Source: Theodoxus fluviatilis
Lineage: Eukaryota > Mollusca > Gastropoda > Cycloneritida > Neritidae
Length of the DNA: 64,000 nucleotides
Direction of reading: 5' to 3'
NCBI GenBank assembly: GCA_034096865.1
Contig: JAWQFJ010001301.1
Span: forward strand, 42,501-106,500
Shown: piece after piece, positions 38,357 to 51,200 of the stretch
Layout: every line of letters begins with the position of its first letter
Numbering within the stretch: position 1 is the first letter of the stretch
The notes under the pieces: model-generated
Told to the model about the DNA's origin: nothing
Seen by the model: only the letters and a program-made list of their open reading frames with translations
Database searches by the model: none
Program-made: the position numbers and the translations under genes

Positions 38357-39078
38357 TTTCTCCTTCCTTTTTGTGATTCCAAGAATATTCCCTATATTTG
38401 TTGTGTCAAAACAAATTTTAGTTCCACTCCATCAAGGGCTTATGTTTGTGCAGCTCTGACGCACCACACACATAATAGATCACCTCTTTGCATGACCTTC
38501 ACTCTTTTGGTGACCGCATTGGAGGAAATGTTTTGCAAATGCTTTTTTCAAGTGTTACTGCACAAGGCCATTTTTGATAATGGTAGGATGCTATCCAGGA
38601 ACGAAAATTGTTTAAAATTTGCTGAGGCAACACACGGCAGAGGCCAATTCCACACTCTACAGCCTGGCTGTTCTTTGGAAACAGCCCGAGCTGAGAAAAA
38701 TGGGGCTGAGGCGATCCCTTTGTACTTCCTCGTTTGAAATCAATCTTCAACCATCCGCCTCAAAATAGGGTTTTTGTATTCTGATCCGTGGTATTTTTAA
38801 AAACGTGAAAAGTTTCCTTTTGATTGATGCCCTCCGAAATAGACGCTTGCGAGCGAAGGCTATCCCTTGTCACTAGACATGCGTCATAAGGGAGGGTGCT
38901 GGGTGTCTGGGGAGTCTGCTGAGTCCTGAGCTGCAGTGGAAGAGTGTGGTGTCTTGCAGTCGCAGCCGATCCGTGATGCCGTGCATGACGTGCTGGAGAA
39001 GGATCCCTTGGAACGCACGGAGGACGACATTGAGATTCTCCTGGACTTCATGCAACACTTCAGGGTAAGCGGCTGTGC

Positions 39079-39146
<68 letters not shown>

Positions 39147-39226
39147 GTGTGTGCGTGTGTGTGTGCGTACGTGCGTGCGTGTGTGCGTGCGTGCGTGCTT
39201 GCACGCGCTCACTTACATGTGCCCCC

Positions 39227-39291
<65 letters not shown>

Positions 39292-42200
39292 ACACTCTCT
39301 CTCTCCCTCACTCTCTCTCTCCCACTCTCTCTCCCACCCCCTTCTTCACTGATACAGAATATAATGTGGATTTGTGGATGTAAACTTTTCAACGCTTTGT
39401 TTGAGACATGAATTATTGCCCGTAGTCCTGCATTGAGGCTTGACCTTTTGACCAAGGGTGGCGCCACCTAATCTACCCCACCCCCTGCCTCCCGCCCCAC
39501 CCCCTGCCTCCCGCCCCACCCCCTGTCTCCCGCCCCACCCCCTGCCTCCCGCCCCACCCCCTGCCTCCCGCCTCACCCCCTGCCTCCCGCCCCACCCCCT
39601 GCCTCCCGCCCCACCCCCTACCTCCCGCCCCACTCCCTGCCTCCCGCCCCACCCCCTGCCTCCCGCCCCACCCCCTGCCTCCCGCCCCACCCCCTGCCTC
39701 CCGCCCCACCCCCTGCCTCCCGCCCCACCCCCTGCCTCCCGCCCCACCCCCTGCCTCCCGCCCCACCCCCTGCCTCCCGCCCCACCCCCTGCCTCCCGCC
39801 CCACCCCCTGCCTCCCGCCCCACTTTCCACTCTGCCTTGTACTCTCTCATTTCCCAACAATGCCCAATGGATGCCCCAATGTCCTTACATTCAGATACTC
39901 TTGCCTCTTAAAGGATTCAAACGTGAAGTGGATCCCTTCTGATTGTTCCAAGTTAGCGGCGGTCAGCTTCCTGGTTGATTAACTCCTGCCTCTCTCTCTC
40001 TCTCTCTCTGTGCATTTAATTGAGTTAACAGCTGCTGTGCAATTTGAACGCTTTGATGTCTGCAGGAATTAGTCCAGTATTTGGCACTGTCCTTGTCAGC
40101 AGACTCAATCTGATCTCGTTTTTGTGGTTCGTTAGTAGTCGAAGAGAGCATGTGCGTAATTCACGATGTGTCTGTCTTTAAGGACGAGAATACCGCATCC
40201 CCTTTTTCCTTGTAATTTGTTGATTCTTGGGCTGAAGTACTAACTACATGTACCACCTTGCTGTCTCCCACCGCCCCCCTCCCCCTAAGCCTCTTAGCCT
40301 GTCTTCTGCCCCCCCCCCCCCCTTCCCCCCTCCTCTTTCAACAGACAAGTGTGAAAACCGACTCTTTTCTCCCCGTCCCCGTCTCCCACCCCCACCCCCC
40401 ACCCCCCACCCCACCCCCACTTTCTTCTCCCCCCTTCACCTCCTGGTGGTAATCAGTAATGGCGCAATTATGTCATATGCCCATTACATCTTGTGCCCCT
40501 TCAGACCTTTCACTATCCCCTCACAGTGTTTAGGGCTTCCGTCACTGTACTTGGCTGCATTAGGTAGCACTGAAAGAGAACTGGCCATCCGCGTATCTCA
40601 TAGGCTGATTTTGGTGGATGTCCAGTAACCTCTAGTCCATTTGAGTGGGTCGCTCACCTTCCATTTCTGGCTCGCTGAAAGCTCTGCCCTGTTATTCGTT
40701 GCTAGCGCAGCATCCTGTGTACATTATGGGTACACGCGGAGTCTGGCGTCGTTTGTGCCGTTTCGGCGGATGGCTGTCTCGGGTATGTAGGGTAACAGTC
40801 TGCTCCTTAGGCGTTTTTGCATTTGTATTGAACAGCTCATTTGTCTTCATGGCTGACTTTTCAAACTATCCCCATCTCTGAGCTCTTGATGTTTCTCATC
40901 TTATCTTTCATACCGATTATTTGATATTTATCACGAACTGAGCATCGAGTAGCATGTCCTTCTATCATAATGTTATCTGGACTTACTGTAGCATTCGATG
41001 AATCATGCTAAGTTGTTCAGTTCCATTTCTCCATCTCTCTCTGTGCCTGTTTCCCTTTGAATGTCTTACGCGATCCATGTTACCACTACAATGAGCAGAC
41101 GATATGGGGCGTCTTATCCCGTGCCAGAAGCGAAATTGTGACCACTCCATGGTGAAGAGTCAACTTTCATTGTGTGTTTACCTCATTGCTCCTAATTGCT
41201 TTATCCTTTTTTCGTTCACTTTGTGTTAGCCGCTTTGTGCTCAGTGGCGTACTTACCTTATTTCATTGAGGGTGGTTGTTAACCTCCTTGCCAACTCTGA
41301 TGGCTTTGCAGGCGTTCGCGAACATGACCCACGCCACGCGACGTGCGCTGTGTGGCGTGATGGTGTTCGCTGTGGTGGAGAAGGCTGGAGACATTGTGAT
41401 GAATGACGGCGAGGAGCTGGACTCGTGGTCCGTCATCCTCAATGGCGAGGTGGAGGTCATGCACGGGGATGGCTCCCGTACGCGCAAGTCCATGGGTGAC
41501 AGGTAGGCAGCCGTCTGACTAGTAGCCCCTTGTAGGTGCTGTGTGGAGTGGTGATTTTAAGTGGAGAAGTTATCTGATTGATCAACCTTTAATGTGCTGT
41601 GTAAGAATATGGTGTTAAAAGAGAACAGCAGTATGGAGAATGGTAAACACCCCGTTCAGTAATGTAAGATGGATAAGCTTAAGAGGAGCAGTAATCTGTC
41701 TTACAGATCACTTTCTGGTGTGATGTCTTGGCCTCAAGAGAAGCGGTAGGCAGTCTTAAAGTTCACCATGTAAAGCTGTCTGGAGTTCTGGCCTTGAAAA
41801 GGGCAGTGGGTGGCCTGTTAACCACTTGGGACCTGTGTGAGTTTGCAGCATTGAGAGGCAACAGTGCAGAGAGAGTGGAAACACAGGATATCACAATGGC
41901 TAGGGGTGTGGTTGGATGTGTGGGAAAGGATGTGTGGATGTGGGTTGTTAGGCTCTTTAGAGTTAGGTGTGATCAGATTAGATGTGGGGTGGGATGGGGT
42001 GGGGGGCATGGGATGGGTGGGAAAACAGGGCAGGTACTACATGAGACTGAGTTCATATTTTTGGAACTTAATTAGGAAGATGGAGTATAGCTAAGAACCA
42101 GACATATTTATGGGAATACAAATCACATGCTTTGGTGATGGTCACGTTCTGGTGATAAGCAGATAAACCTGCTGATTTAAGTACAAAGAACTAGCTGTAT

Positions 42201-45200
42201 TATCATGGATTTTGCTACTTCTTTCATGCACTTGACATTATTTCTTCAGTGATAGATAAGTCTGGCCAATCAGCCTCTAGCATCGCATCATCAGTCTACT
42301 AAATGAGAGAAACAAATTCCTCCCCGTTCATTTGGGACTGAAGACTGTAGCTAGGTGGTGGACAGAGAGATGTGTGACTTGAAGAATGGAAACATGCACT
42401 ATGTGCTTGCTTCAGCTTTGGGATTACACCCACAAAGGAGAAGCTGTACCACCAGGGAGTCATGAGGGCCGTGACAGATGACTGCCAGTTTGTCTGCATA
42501 CCGCAGCAGGAATACTACCGCATCCTCCACCAGGTCAGTCTGGACACCATTATCTTTTTCTCATGTTTGGGTGTTTGATTAGATGTGAACTTTGAGTTGT
42601 ATTTTGCAGAGCCACTTCATTTAAATCAGAGGTACTGATTACTTATGTCTGTTTTGTGCTTTGAACACTGTATTCCACATGACTTTTATTTTTTATGTTA
42701 CCCATACATGTGTTGATTTACCCCCTGATGTTTTAATAGAATGCATTGATCAGACCTGCCTACTCTCCCGAAAAAATCGGGAGACTCCCGATTTAGGCCT
42801 GCATCTTCCGACCTCCCGATTAGGCTTTGAATTCTCCCGATTTCAATAGCAGTGAAAACCACCACCCTCCCGCCCCGCTCTCACGTTTCGGCTGATCTCT
42901 AAGCGCTCCTATAGGGTCATTCCCCCCCCCCCCCCTCACTCTCACAATTGGGTTGAGTTCCAAGTGGCCTCATAGGGTCGTTCTCCGCACACCCCCCCCC
43001 CCCCCCCGCTCTCACGTTTCGGCTGAGCTCGAAGCGCTCCTATAGGGCTGATCTCCACACACACACACACACACCCTGCTACCATGTTTCGGTTGAGCCC
43101 CCTTCCCCCCCCCTCCCCCCCCCCCCCCCTCCCCCCGGACCCAGGCCTGTTTGGTAGGCAGGTCTGATTGATTCTGGATTCAGAGGTCATTGTCCTGTGT
43201 GTTAAAATTGAAAGTGCTTTATTGTGCATTTAAAACTGTGACAGATATATGGACATGATGTTGAACTGTGTGTGTCTGCGCAGGGTGAGGAGAACACAAA
43301 GAAGCATGAAGAGGAGGGCCAAGTAGTCATGGTTACCGAGCACCGAGAGCTCGATGGGGGCAACAGGAGGGGACACATTGTCATCAGAGTGAGTAGCTTG
43401 CTCTCTTCTGTGTCTTCATCATCTGCTCTTATGCATCTTTGTGTCATGTGCTGTTACTGAAGTTGGCACTGAGATGATCTGGCTGTTACGTTTTGATACA
43501 TATTATTGTCATCTTGACTTGTAGTAAAAGATTCATAAACTCAACACAAACCCCCCTTTGAATAAGGTATTTATTTCTTTATGATCAGTAGGCCTTTGTT
43601 GTTGTTATTGCTGTTGTTGTTGTTGTTGTTGTTGAGAAGAACACTTGTCCAAGTACTTTCAGTCTCACACTAGTTTCTTCCAGCCAAACTGTGCTCAGTG
43701 TCTTAGCTTGTGTGCATTATAACCATGACACAGTGTGATGTCCTATGACTGTGCATATGTCTGTTGATGTTCTGCTAATTTATGACTGTGGAATATGTTA
43801 CATGTACCTGTGCACCACCACTTTCTGCTGAAAAACTCTTTAGCCTGCATGCTGCACTTTACATCCTAGTCTTGAAGCTGACTTTGTGTTTGTCTTCAGG
43901 GCACACCAGAGCGCTTGATGCAGCATCTGGTGGAGGACCACTCAGCCATAGACCCCACCTATGTGGAGGACTTCCTCCTCACCTACCGTGTCTTCCAGCG
44001 CGACCCCATGGTGCTCGCCTCGCGGCTGCTGGAGTGGTTCAACAACCCGCCCCTCCGCTCCAAGGTAAGCATCTGTGCTACCCTTGTGTGGTGGAAGTGT
44101 TGATTCAACTCTGGCAGGATGAGTGAGTCATGGAACTTGGAATTGCAGTCACTGTGCAGAATGGATGCCTGTAATTGCTGTGCCTTGTCATGCAATGGTA
44201 GTTATCATCGGAGTCCATTGATTGACCAGGGGAGAAGTGGTGATCAGCAGGAGACTGAAATGTTTACTGACCAGTTTGTTTACATTCCATGGTAGTGAAA
44301 TTGCCAATCTTAACATTAGGGCTGGCATATATGTGTTATCTGTGCATATGAGTGTATACTCAAAGTATATTATCAGTGAGTTGCTACCAAACCAACTGCC
44401 ACCATACAACTGTTATCTTATCTTTGAGCTGCTACTGCTCCAACTGTTTACTTGAGGCCTTTGCACTTTTTGCAGGTGACTAGAGTGGTTCTTCTGTGGG
44501 TCAATAATCACTTCAACGACTTTGAGACAGATCCCGTCATGTGTGAATTCCTGGAGAAGTTTGAATCTCTTCTTGAACAAGAGGTGAGGAAACTTTGTGC
44601 TGTTCTTGTCTTAGTCATGAAACATGCCCTCCATTTCGTGGGTTCTTTAGCATGTGATGACTGGGGTTACTAATGCTCCAGCTACCATTTTGTTCCCCAC
44701 TAGCTTTGAGCTGGGGACTTGTGTGTTTTATATCTACTAACCTCAGTACTGGTTAGTGGATCTTTGAATCCTAGGACTAATAGAGAATCTTTTCACACAG
44801 AGTATAGAGTGCTAATAGACTTTGATTTGCTCTGTTGTATCCTGACCTCTTGTATAACTACAGTTGGTCTTTCACTGTTTGCAGACTTCTCTAGGCATGT
44901 CTAGTACTCTTATCAATTACCCTTATGTTTGTATGTCTGGGTTTGCTAGTAGATTGTACACACCTCACTCTGACCTGGTGCAACAGATTATGGCAGGTGG
45001 CAGTTGTATTTAAGGGGGCACATGGCGTAGAAAACGGGGGTATGAGAAAAAAATTCATTGCTCAGCAACTGTTTTAGCTATCTTAATGAAACTTTGCACA
45101 CAATACAAACACACAACAAGGATAATTCACATCAATTTTTATTGTTCTAGATTGAATAGTTTTTGTTATATAACACAATCACTGAAAAAATGCACGTTAC

Positions 45201-48200
45201 AATTTTCTCCCTCCTACCAAACTACAAGGATCACACTTTATAGGATCAGCAATGGTTATGTACAAAGAAGAAGACCTATATTGTGCTATAAAACATTATA
45301 AATGTATTTATAACACTTACAAATATTTTTGGTGATGAGTGGCATTTACACATGAAAAAACGCTGCCGGCATGTGTAAATGCCACTCATCACCAAAAATA
45401 TTTGTAAGTGTTATAAATACATTTATAATGTTTTATAGCACAATATAGGTCTTCTTCTTTGTACATAACCATTGCTGATCCTATAAAGTGTGATCCTTGT
45501 AGTTTGGTAGGAGGGAGAAAATTGTAACGTGCATTTTTTCAGTGATTGTGTTATATAACAAAAGCTATTCAATCTAGAACAATAAAAATTGATGTGAATT
45601 ATCCTTGTTGTGTGTTTGTATTGTGTGCAAAGTTTCATTAAGATAGCTAAAACAGTTGCTGAGCAATGAATTTTTTTCTGATACCCCCGTTTTCTACGCC
45701 ATGTGCCCCCTTAAAGGGAATCAACCCAGAAGAAGCCATGTCACTAAAGGGAGATAACTCTAACTGTGCCCCTGCTGGCTTGGTTTTGTTTTCCAGCCTG
45801 AGGAGTGCCGAGAGGTAAGACCAGGGCAGACAGCGCCAATTCTGCTCTGATTAACTCCTCTGCTCCCAGCCCTTCGCTGGCTGCTAACAGAAGGGCAGTG
45901 GGATGGCCTTACAGGGAGACCAATCCCGGCCCCTGCTCAGAATAACCAATTTGGAGTTTTTTGTGTTTTTTTTCATTTTTCCAGCCTGTCTGCTACTTGA
46001 CCATCAGTGGTTTTGGTGTTTCATGCCATGTTCTGCATACTAAAACCCACTCCCTGAGTCTGCCTCTCTTGCAGACAGTGCTTAGATCTGCTTTCAAATA
46101 GACGCGTTCATGCTTTTCCAGTTGAGGCAGGGCTATGTAGTTGTAGAAATCAAGCTCTGCCAACGCCAGATTTTTCCTGCAGCTCATCAACATCCATGAC
46201 AGAAGCTTGAAAATTGCCAGGAGTCATTTTTGCTATATGCTCAATCAAGGACAGTTTTCTCTTTTTGACAGGTCATGAATGTTCCCATGTAAAGTTTATT
46301 CATGTCATTCAAATGAAAATTGACCCTGTACAAGTACAAGTTGTATTTATTAATACAAAAATGACAAAAAGATGAAGAATTGAAACAGTAAACAGAAGTT
46401 TCTTTAAAACATCTGTCTTTTTCAGCACTTTGATGATATTTCTTTGCCAGCACTTCCTCTGTGTGTGTGTGTGTGTTAATACACTGTACATCCTTTTTTA
46501 AAGTCCATACATCAGTGTCATACGGATCCTTTTCCCACCTCTAATCCAGCCTACTATATGTACTCATCACCTGACCCAGAACTTATGTGTGTGTGTGTGT
46601 CTGTCCTTCTTGCAGAAGATGATGGGTCAGATGAGGCTACTGAACATTGCCTGTGCAGCCAAGGCGCGCACACGTACCATCACACTAACACGCTCTACTC
46701 GAGATGAGATCCTCCACTTCTCCATTCTGGGAGGCTGTGAGAGGGGCCATGGCATCTTCATCACCAAGGTGGAAAAAGGCTCCAAGGCCTATGAGTCTGG
46801 ACTGAAACGCGGTGACCAGGTGGGTCTGGAAGGCTTGACCCAGTCTCGCTTCACCTCATTTACTCAATGGAAGAATTACTCTGCTTTGCTTGCAAAGAGA
46901 TTGGATCTCATGGGATAACATTGCAGCTGGACAGATTTCAAGAGGTCATGGTGTGTTAGTGCTGTAGCCTTCTTCACTGTGATTGTTTTATGACATAACT
47001 CACAGGTGTTATGTGTTAAAATTTTTCAGAAAACATAACTGAAAAATCATAATTGCAAAGTGTAACAGTGAAGTAATGGATTAAATCAGGGAAATAATGC
47101 CAAGTTAGATTTATTGAATAAGAATTTAACTCATAATTTTGCTGTGTTCTTTGCACGGTAACATCATTTTAGCATACGTCCACAAGAATGACAATATCAT
47201 TACTTATCATCATTATTCCATTATCTAACAAGCTATGCGTGTGATATCAGTGTGAATCAATATAAGCTGGCAACTGGAATTGGGCATTTCTTGTTCTTCA
47301 TGTGTTTACTTGATTTGTTGTTAGATCCTGGAAGTGAATGGAAACAACTTCAACAACATCTCTCACAGTCGGGCGCTGGACATCCTCAGAGGAACAACAC
47401 ACCTCTCTATAACTGTCAAGTCCAACCTCCATGGTAAGTCTCACCTCTTCATGTGAAAAACAGGACTTTCTTTTCTGCAGTTGATAAAAAAGACTCATCT
47501 TGGGATCAAATGCTGCTTCAAATTGATTGGTACTTTGCAATAAAAACAGCTATCCTGACCTACACATCTGTACAGAATTGAAGCTGTTTCTCATGAGCAC
47601 TTATGGGGCTTCGGTTATAGTGGTTGTCTAAACATGCCCCTTCTCATTTCATCAGCCTTTTGAATGCAAAGCACAGAAGTTCCCATGTTACGATGTTTCC
47701 CACTTGCAGAGTTCAAGGAGATGCTGCAGGCCGCGGACAAGACTACGCCACGGAAAGCCAAGCGAGAGGAGTTCATTGTCCCCAGGAGCCAGCGCCTCTC
47801 AGCCCCTGACCTGGATGCAGTGGTGCCAGTCATCTCCCCTAACAAGGAGAAGAAGGACAAGGAGAAGAAGAGTGGTCTGATGACTTTTGGCAACCGGCGG
47901 GGCCTGCGCAAGGCACTCATGAAGATGAACATCATTCCCAGGGTGCCCGCCAGGTGAGCTTCTCTGGAAGGGTGATGCAGAGCAGGGAAGCATGTTCAGC
48001 TGAGACTGTAGTGTTGCTACCTGTTAGTCTGGGGAGATGAGTTTCTCCATCTGCTGTGCACCTCCAAGAATATATAAGTGGAAAGTTTGGCCAAGTGTTT
48101 TCTGATAGTTGAGGAATGTGACTATGGACAATGTATTTCTTGTGTGAGCACCCAAAATTGGAGTTTATATTACATCATATCTCTTCTATTGAAATGATGG

Positions 48201-51200
48201 TTTCATCAAATACTGATGAAAATGTGGTTTTTAGAAGACTTGAAGTAATTTTCTGTCATTTCAAAGTTTTGATCACATTTGTTTACTCTGCCTCGAAACA
48301 TTTCATTGACCCCTGCTCATGAAATGGACTTGGCATTGCAGTGAGCAGGGCAACATGAACCACTCAGATGAGAGTCTGTACTCCAAGCCATCTCGCAAGT
48401 CCTCCACCTCCTCCATGTCCTCCAACCCTGGCAGCATGTCTAACCACCTCAGTGCCAGCAACCCTGACCTTTCCACTCTGATGGTGCCACATGACGACCC
48501 TCGACATGACTTCCCAGAGCATGTAGTCAAAGTCTACAAGTCTGACCAGAGCTTCAAGTACCTCCTCATTCATAAGGTGGGCTTCGGGTTGATTAGCATT
48601 TGAAAAGCTACATGGTATGTGGGGGGAAAGCTCTACATGATATGCAGACTTAAATACTTGTCTCCTGGGTGAATTGTTTCCAAGATTCAAGCGAGCAAAA
48701 ATGTTAAAAAAAACTACTGTTTATTTATGATGGAATTAAAGTTAGTCATTAAAAAGGAAATGGTTTCCCTTTGCATTGGTTTGAGTTGATCCCGATGAAG
48801 TTTGTATATATCTATATATCTTTTTAATCCATATTTCAGGAAACTACTGCCAAGGAGGTAGTGATGCTTGCACTCCAAGAGTTCGGGATTACTGAACCTA
48901 GTTGGTAAGTCTCCTCCCGCTTTGCAGTGTTTTGCAAGTTTGATGAATGGTTTTATCAGAAAAAGGTACAACAATGATATGTACATACTGCTTGATGACA
49001 GAAGGATCATTGAACACTGTAATGATGATATTGTATCCTTGCTATGTGATTAATGAGTGTTGTGGTGGTGCAATTGATGCACTGAATTGAGGGCTTTTTA
49101 ATTGTGTTGCAGTCACTTCTCTCTGTGTGAAGTCACAGTGGAAAGTGAAAAGCTGATCAAGACCAAGAAACTCCCCGACCAGCTTCAGAACCTCCCAGAT
49201 CGTCTCAACCTGAATGGCAGGTAGGTCGACCCAAACTTTTCTGATGGGGCAGTTCCTCTCTTGTCACTGCCTGCTTCTCTAATAACAGTCTATAGCTTCT
49301 CCATAGGTCTGTAGGTCTACTAATACCTTTCTAGAAGTGAATATTTTCATGCCCTTGTGGATTTTTTTATTATTGTTACTGTGGCAGAACTTAATTAGAT
49401 TGGTGTGGAATAGTGTTGATTGTTACAGTATGCATTTAGAAAGCTATGTATTTAATGTAATTCAAGTGTTTAAATTAGTATTGTGATACATAATAGAAGT
49501 TTTAGTTTGGCAAGGGGTTTTGCATTATGTGATTAGGGCATTTTGATCTCTAGCAGTGTTAGTATTTGCTCTTTAGAATTCTCTTCAGGGCCCGAGCACT
49601 GGTTAGAAAGCTTGTCGAATAATGAGCAGACTATAAAGCTTGCATACTAGTTCAAAGAGTAGAATTACAGTTGTGCAATAAGTAAATAAATAAACCAACC
49701 TGCAACCATTAATTCAAGCTTAAGAGTAAAAAAAGACATCCTAGAAAACTATGATCTCTTGTTTTGGTTTTGAATGTATATATTTGGTAATAACAATTTT
49801 AAAAGTATTTTGAAGCTAAGGAGCTCATCAGTGTTAATGACAGTTGAGGGGCTGGGTACTTACCGAAGTAGGAATTCCAGTATTTCTCAGTATCACTTGT
49901 CTCCTGTTATGTCTGCCTGATGAAGACAGCTTGGTTTCGTCGCTGAAGACCTTTCTTGAGAAACGGCACAGTGCTCAAGGAGACGCAAACACGAGAGATG
50001 AAAAACACAGAATGCACTCGTTGCGTTGCGGTGGCAGTTGTTTTGTTTTTTAATGCTTTGGCTGTACTGTGAAGCTTAGCATGCCAAGAACAAACAATGG
50101 CTGGTTGATTTCTGCAGGGTTGTGAAATTTATTTTGGTTTTCTGTTTGGTTTGTTCCATTTCAAGCATTTGTTTGAGAAAGAACCCCACCCCATTAAAAA
50201 AAATTTACATGTTGATGAGCACCCATCATCCACTCATGTCAAACTAACCTCGAGTTGAAGATTTGAATTTGAGTGAAATAATTGGAGCACTGAACATTCT
50301 ACAGAGTACCAAATGATGATGTCTAATCAGTGACACTTTTGATTATGACTAATGCCTTCTAGTAAAGTAACCATCATTATCTCATCTCACAGTCTTTTCA
50401 TCCTCTTACTCTTTTCCCCATCCCTCCCGCCCCCATCCCAGCCATCCGACCCCCATCCCTCTCCTCCATCCCCCATACTCCCCCCCCCATCCCTCCCCTC
50501 CCTCCCCTCCCACTTCTCCATTTCTGCTGCTTTCTGCCCCTGCTTTGTGGCACTGATGATTTTGTATTGTTTTCTGTGCTGAGTGTCATTTTTTGGTTTG
50601 TTTTTGTAGTGCTTGTAAAAGTTGTTTGATGTTTGTTAATATGTAAGCATTAAAAATCATTGAGTGAAATTCTCCAACAATTGACTATAAGTTGAAGAAG
50701 ATGAATTGTTTGTAATTGCCAGTATGAAATGAAGACAATGTTCAAAAGACTTTTGACAAGTTTGAAATTAAGGAGTAAAGAATTAAATGCTTTACTTTTG
50801 CATGGCAGTTGCTTTAATACAGTGCTAGTTGGCTGTCCTCTGTTCACAGAGTTGAAGAACGTTTTCCTCATATTGTTGCATTGTGCATATTGTAGTTTTA
50901 TGCACAAGTAAATTGTAGAAATGCTTCAGGCTTTTAGTGAAGCGCTTTTGATGGTAGTTAGTGAAGACTGTCATTTTTAAGTTTAATGGAGTATTGCTGT
51001 GGGTTTATTATGACCTTTCTAGAGAAGCTCTTTGCTGGTGTTCATTGAAAATCTTTCACATGATTAATTAAGACAGAGCTGAACTTGTTTATTGCCAAGC
51101 AAAAGCAGTTCCTGGCCTTGTGATAGTTACAAAAAAGTAAATTGTCAAAGTTATTTAAAGAAATTCAAAGAAACTTACACAGGGCTTCTCTGGACTTTAA

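Noticed and set aside
39346..39982. Gly/Arg-rich (minus) and Pro-rich (plus) frames over 150 codons
   Set aside because: A 19-bp repeat keeps every frame open; no homology and no exon borders.
45086..45638. Two identical 71-codon frames on opposite strands
   Set aside because: Both are products of the inverted repeat; no recognisable domain or coding signature.
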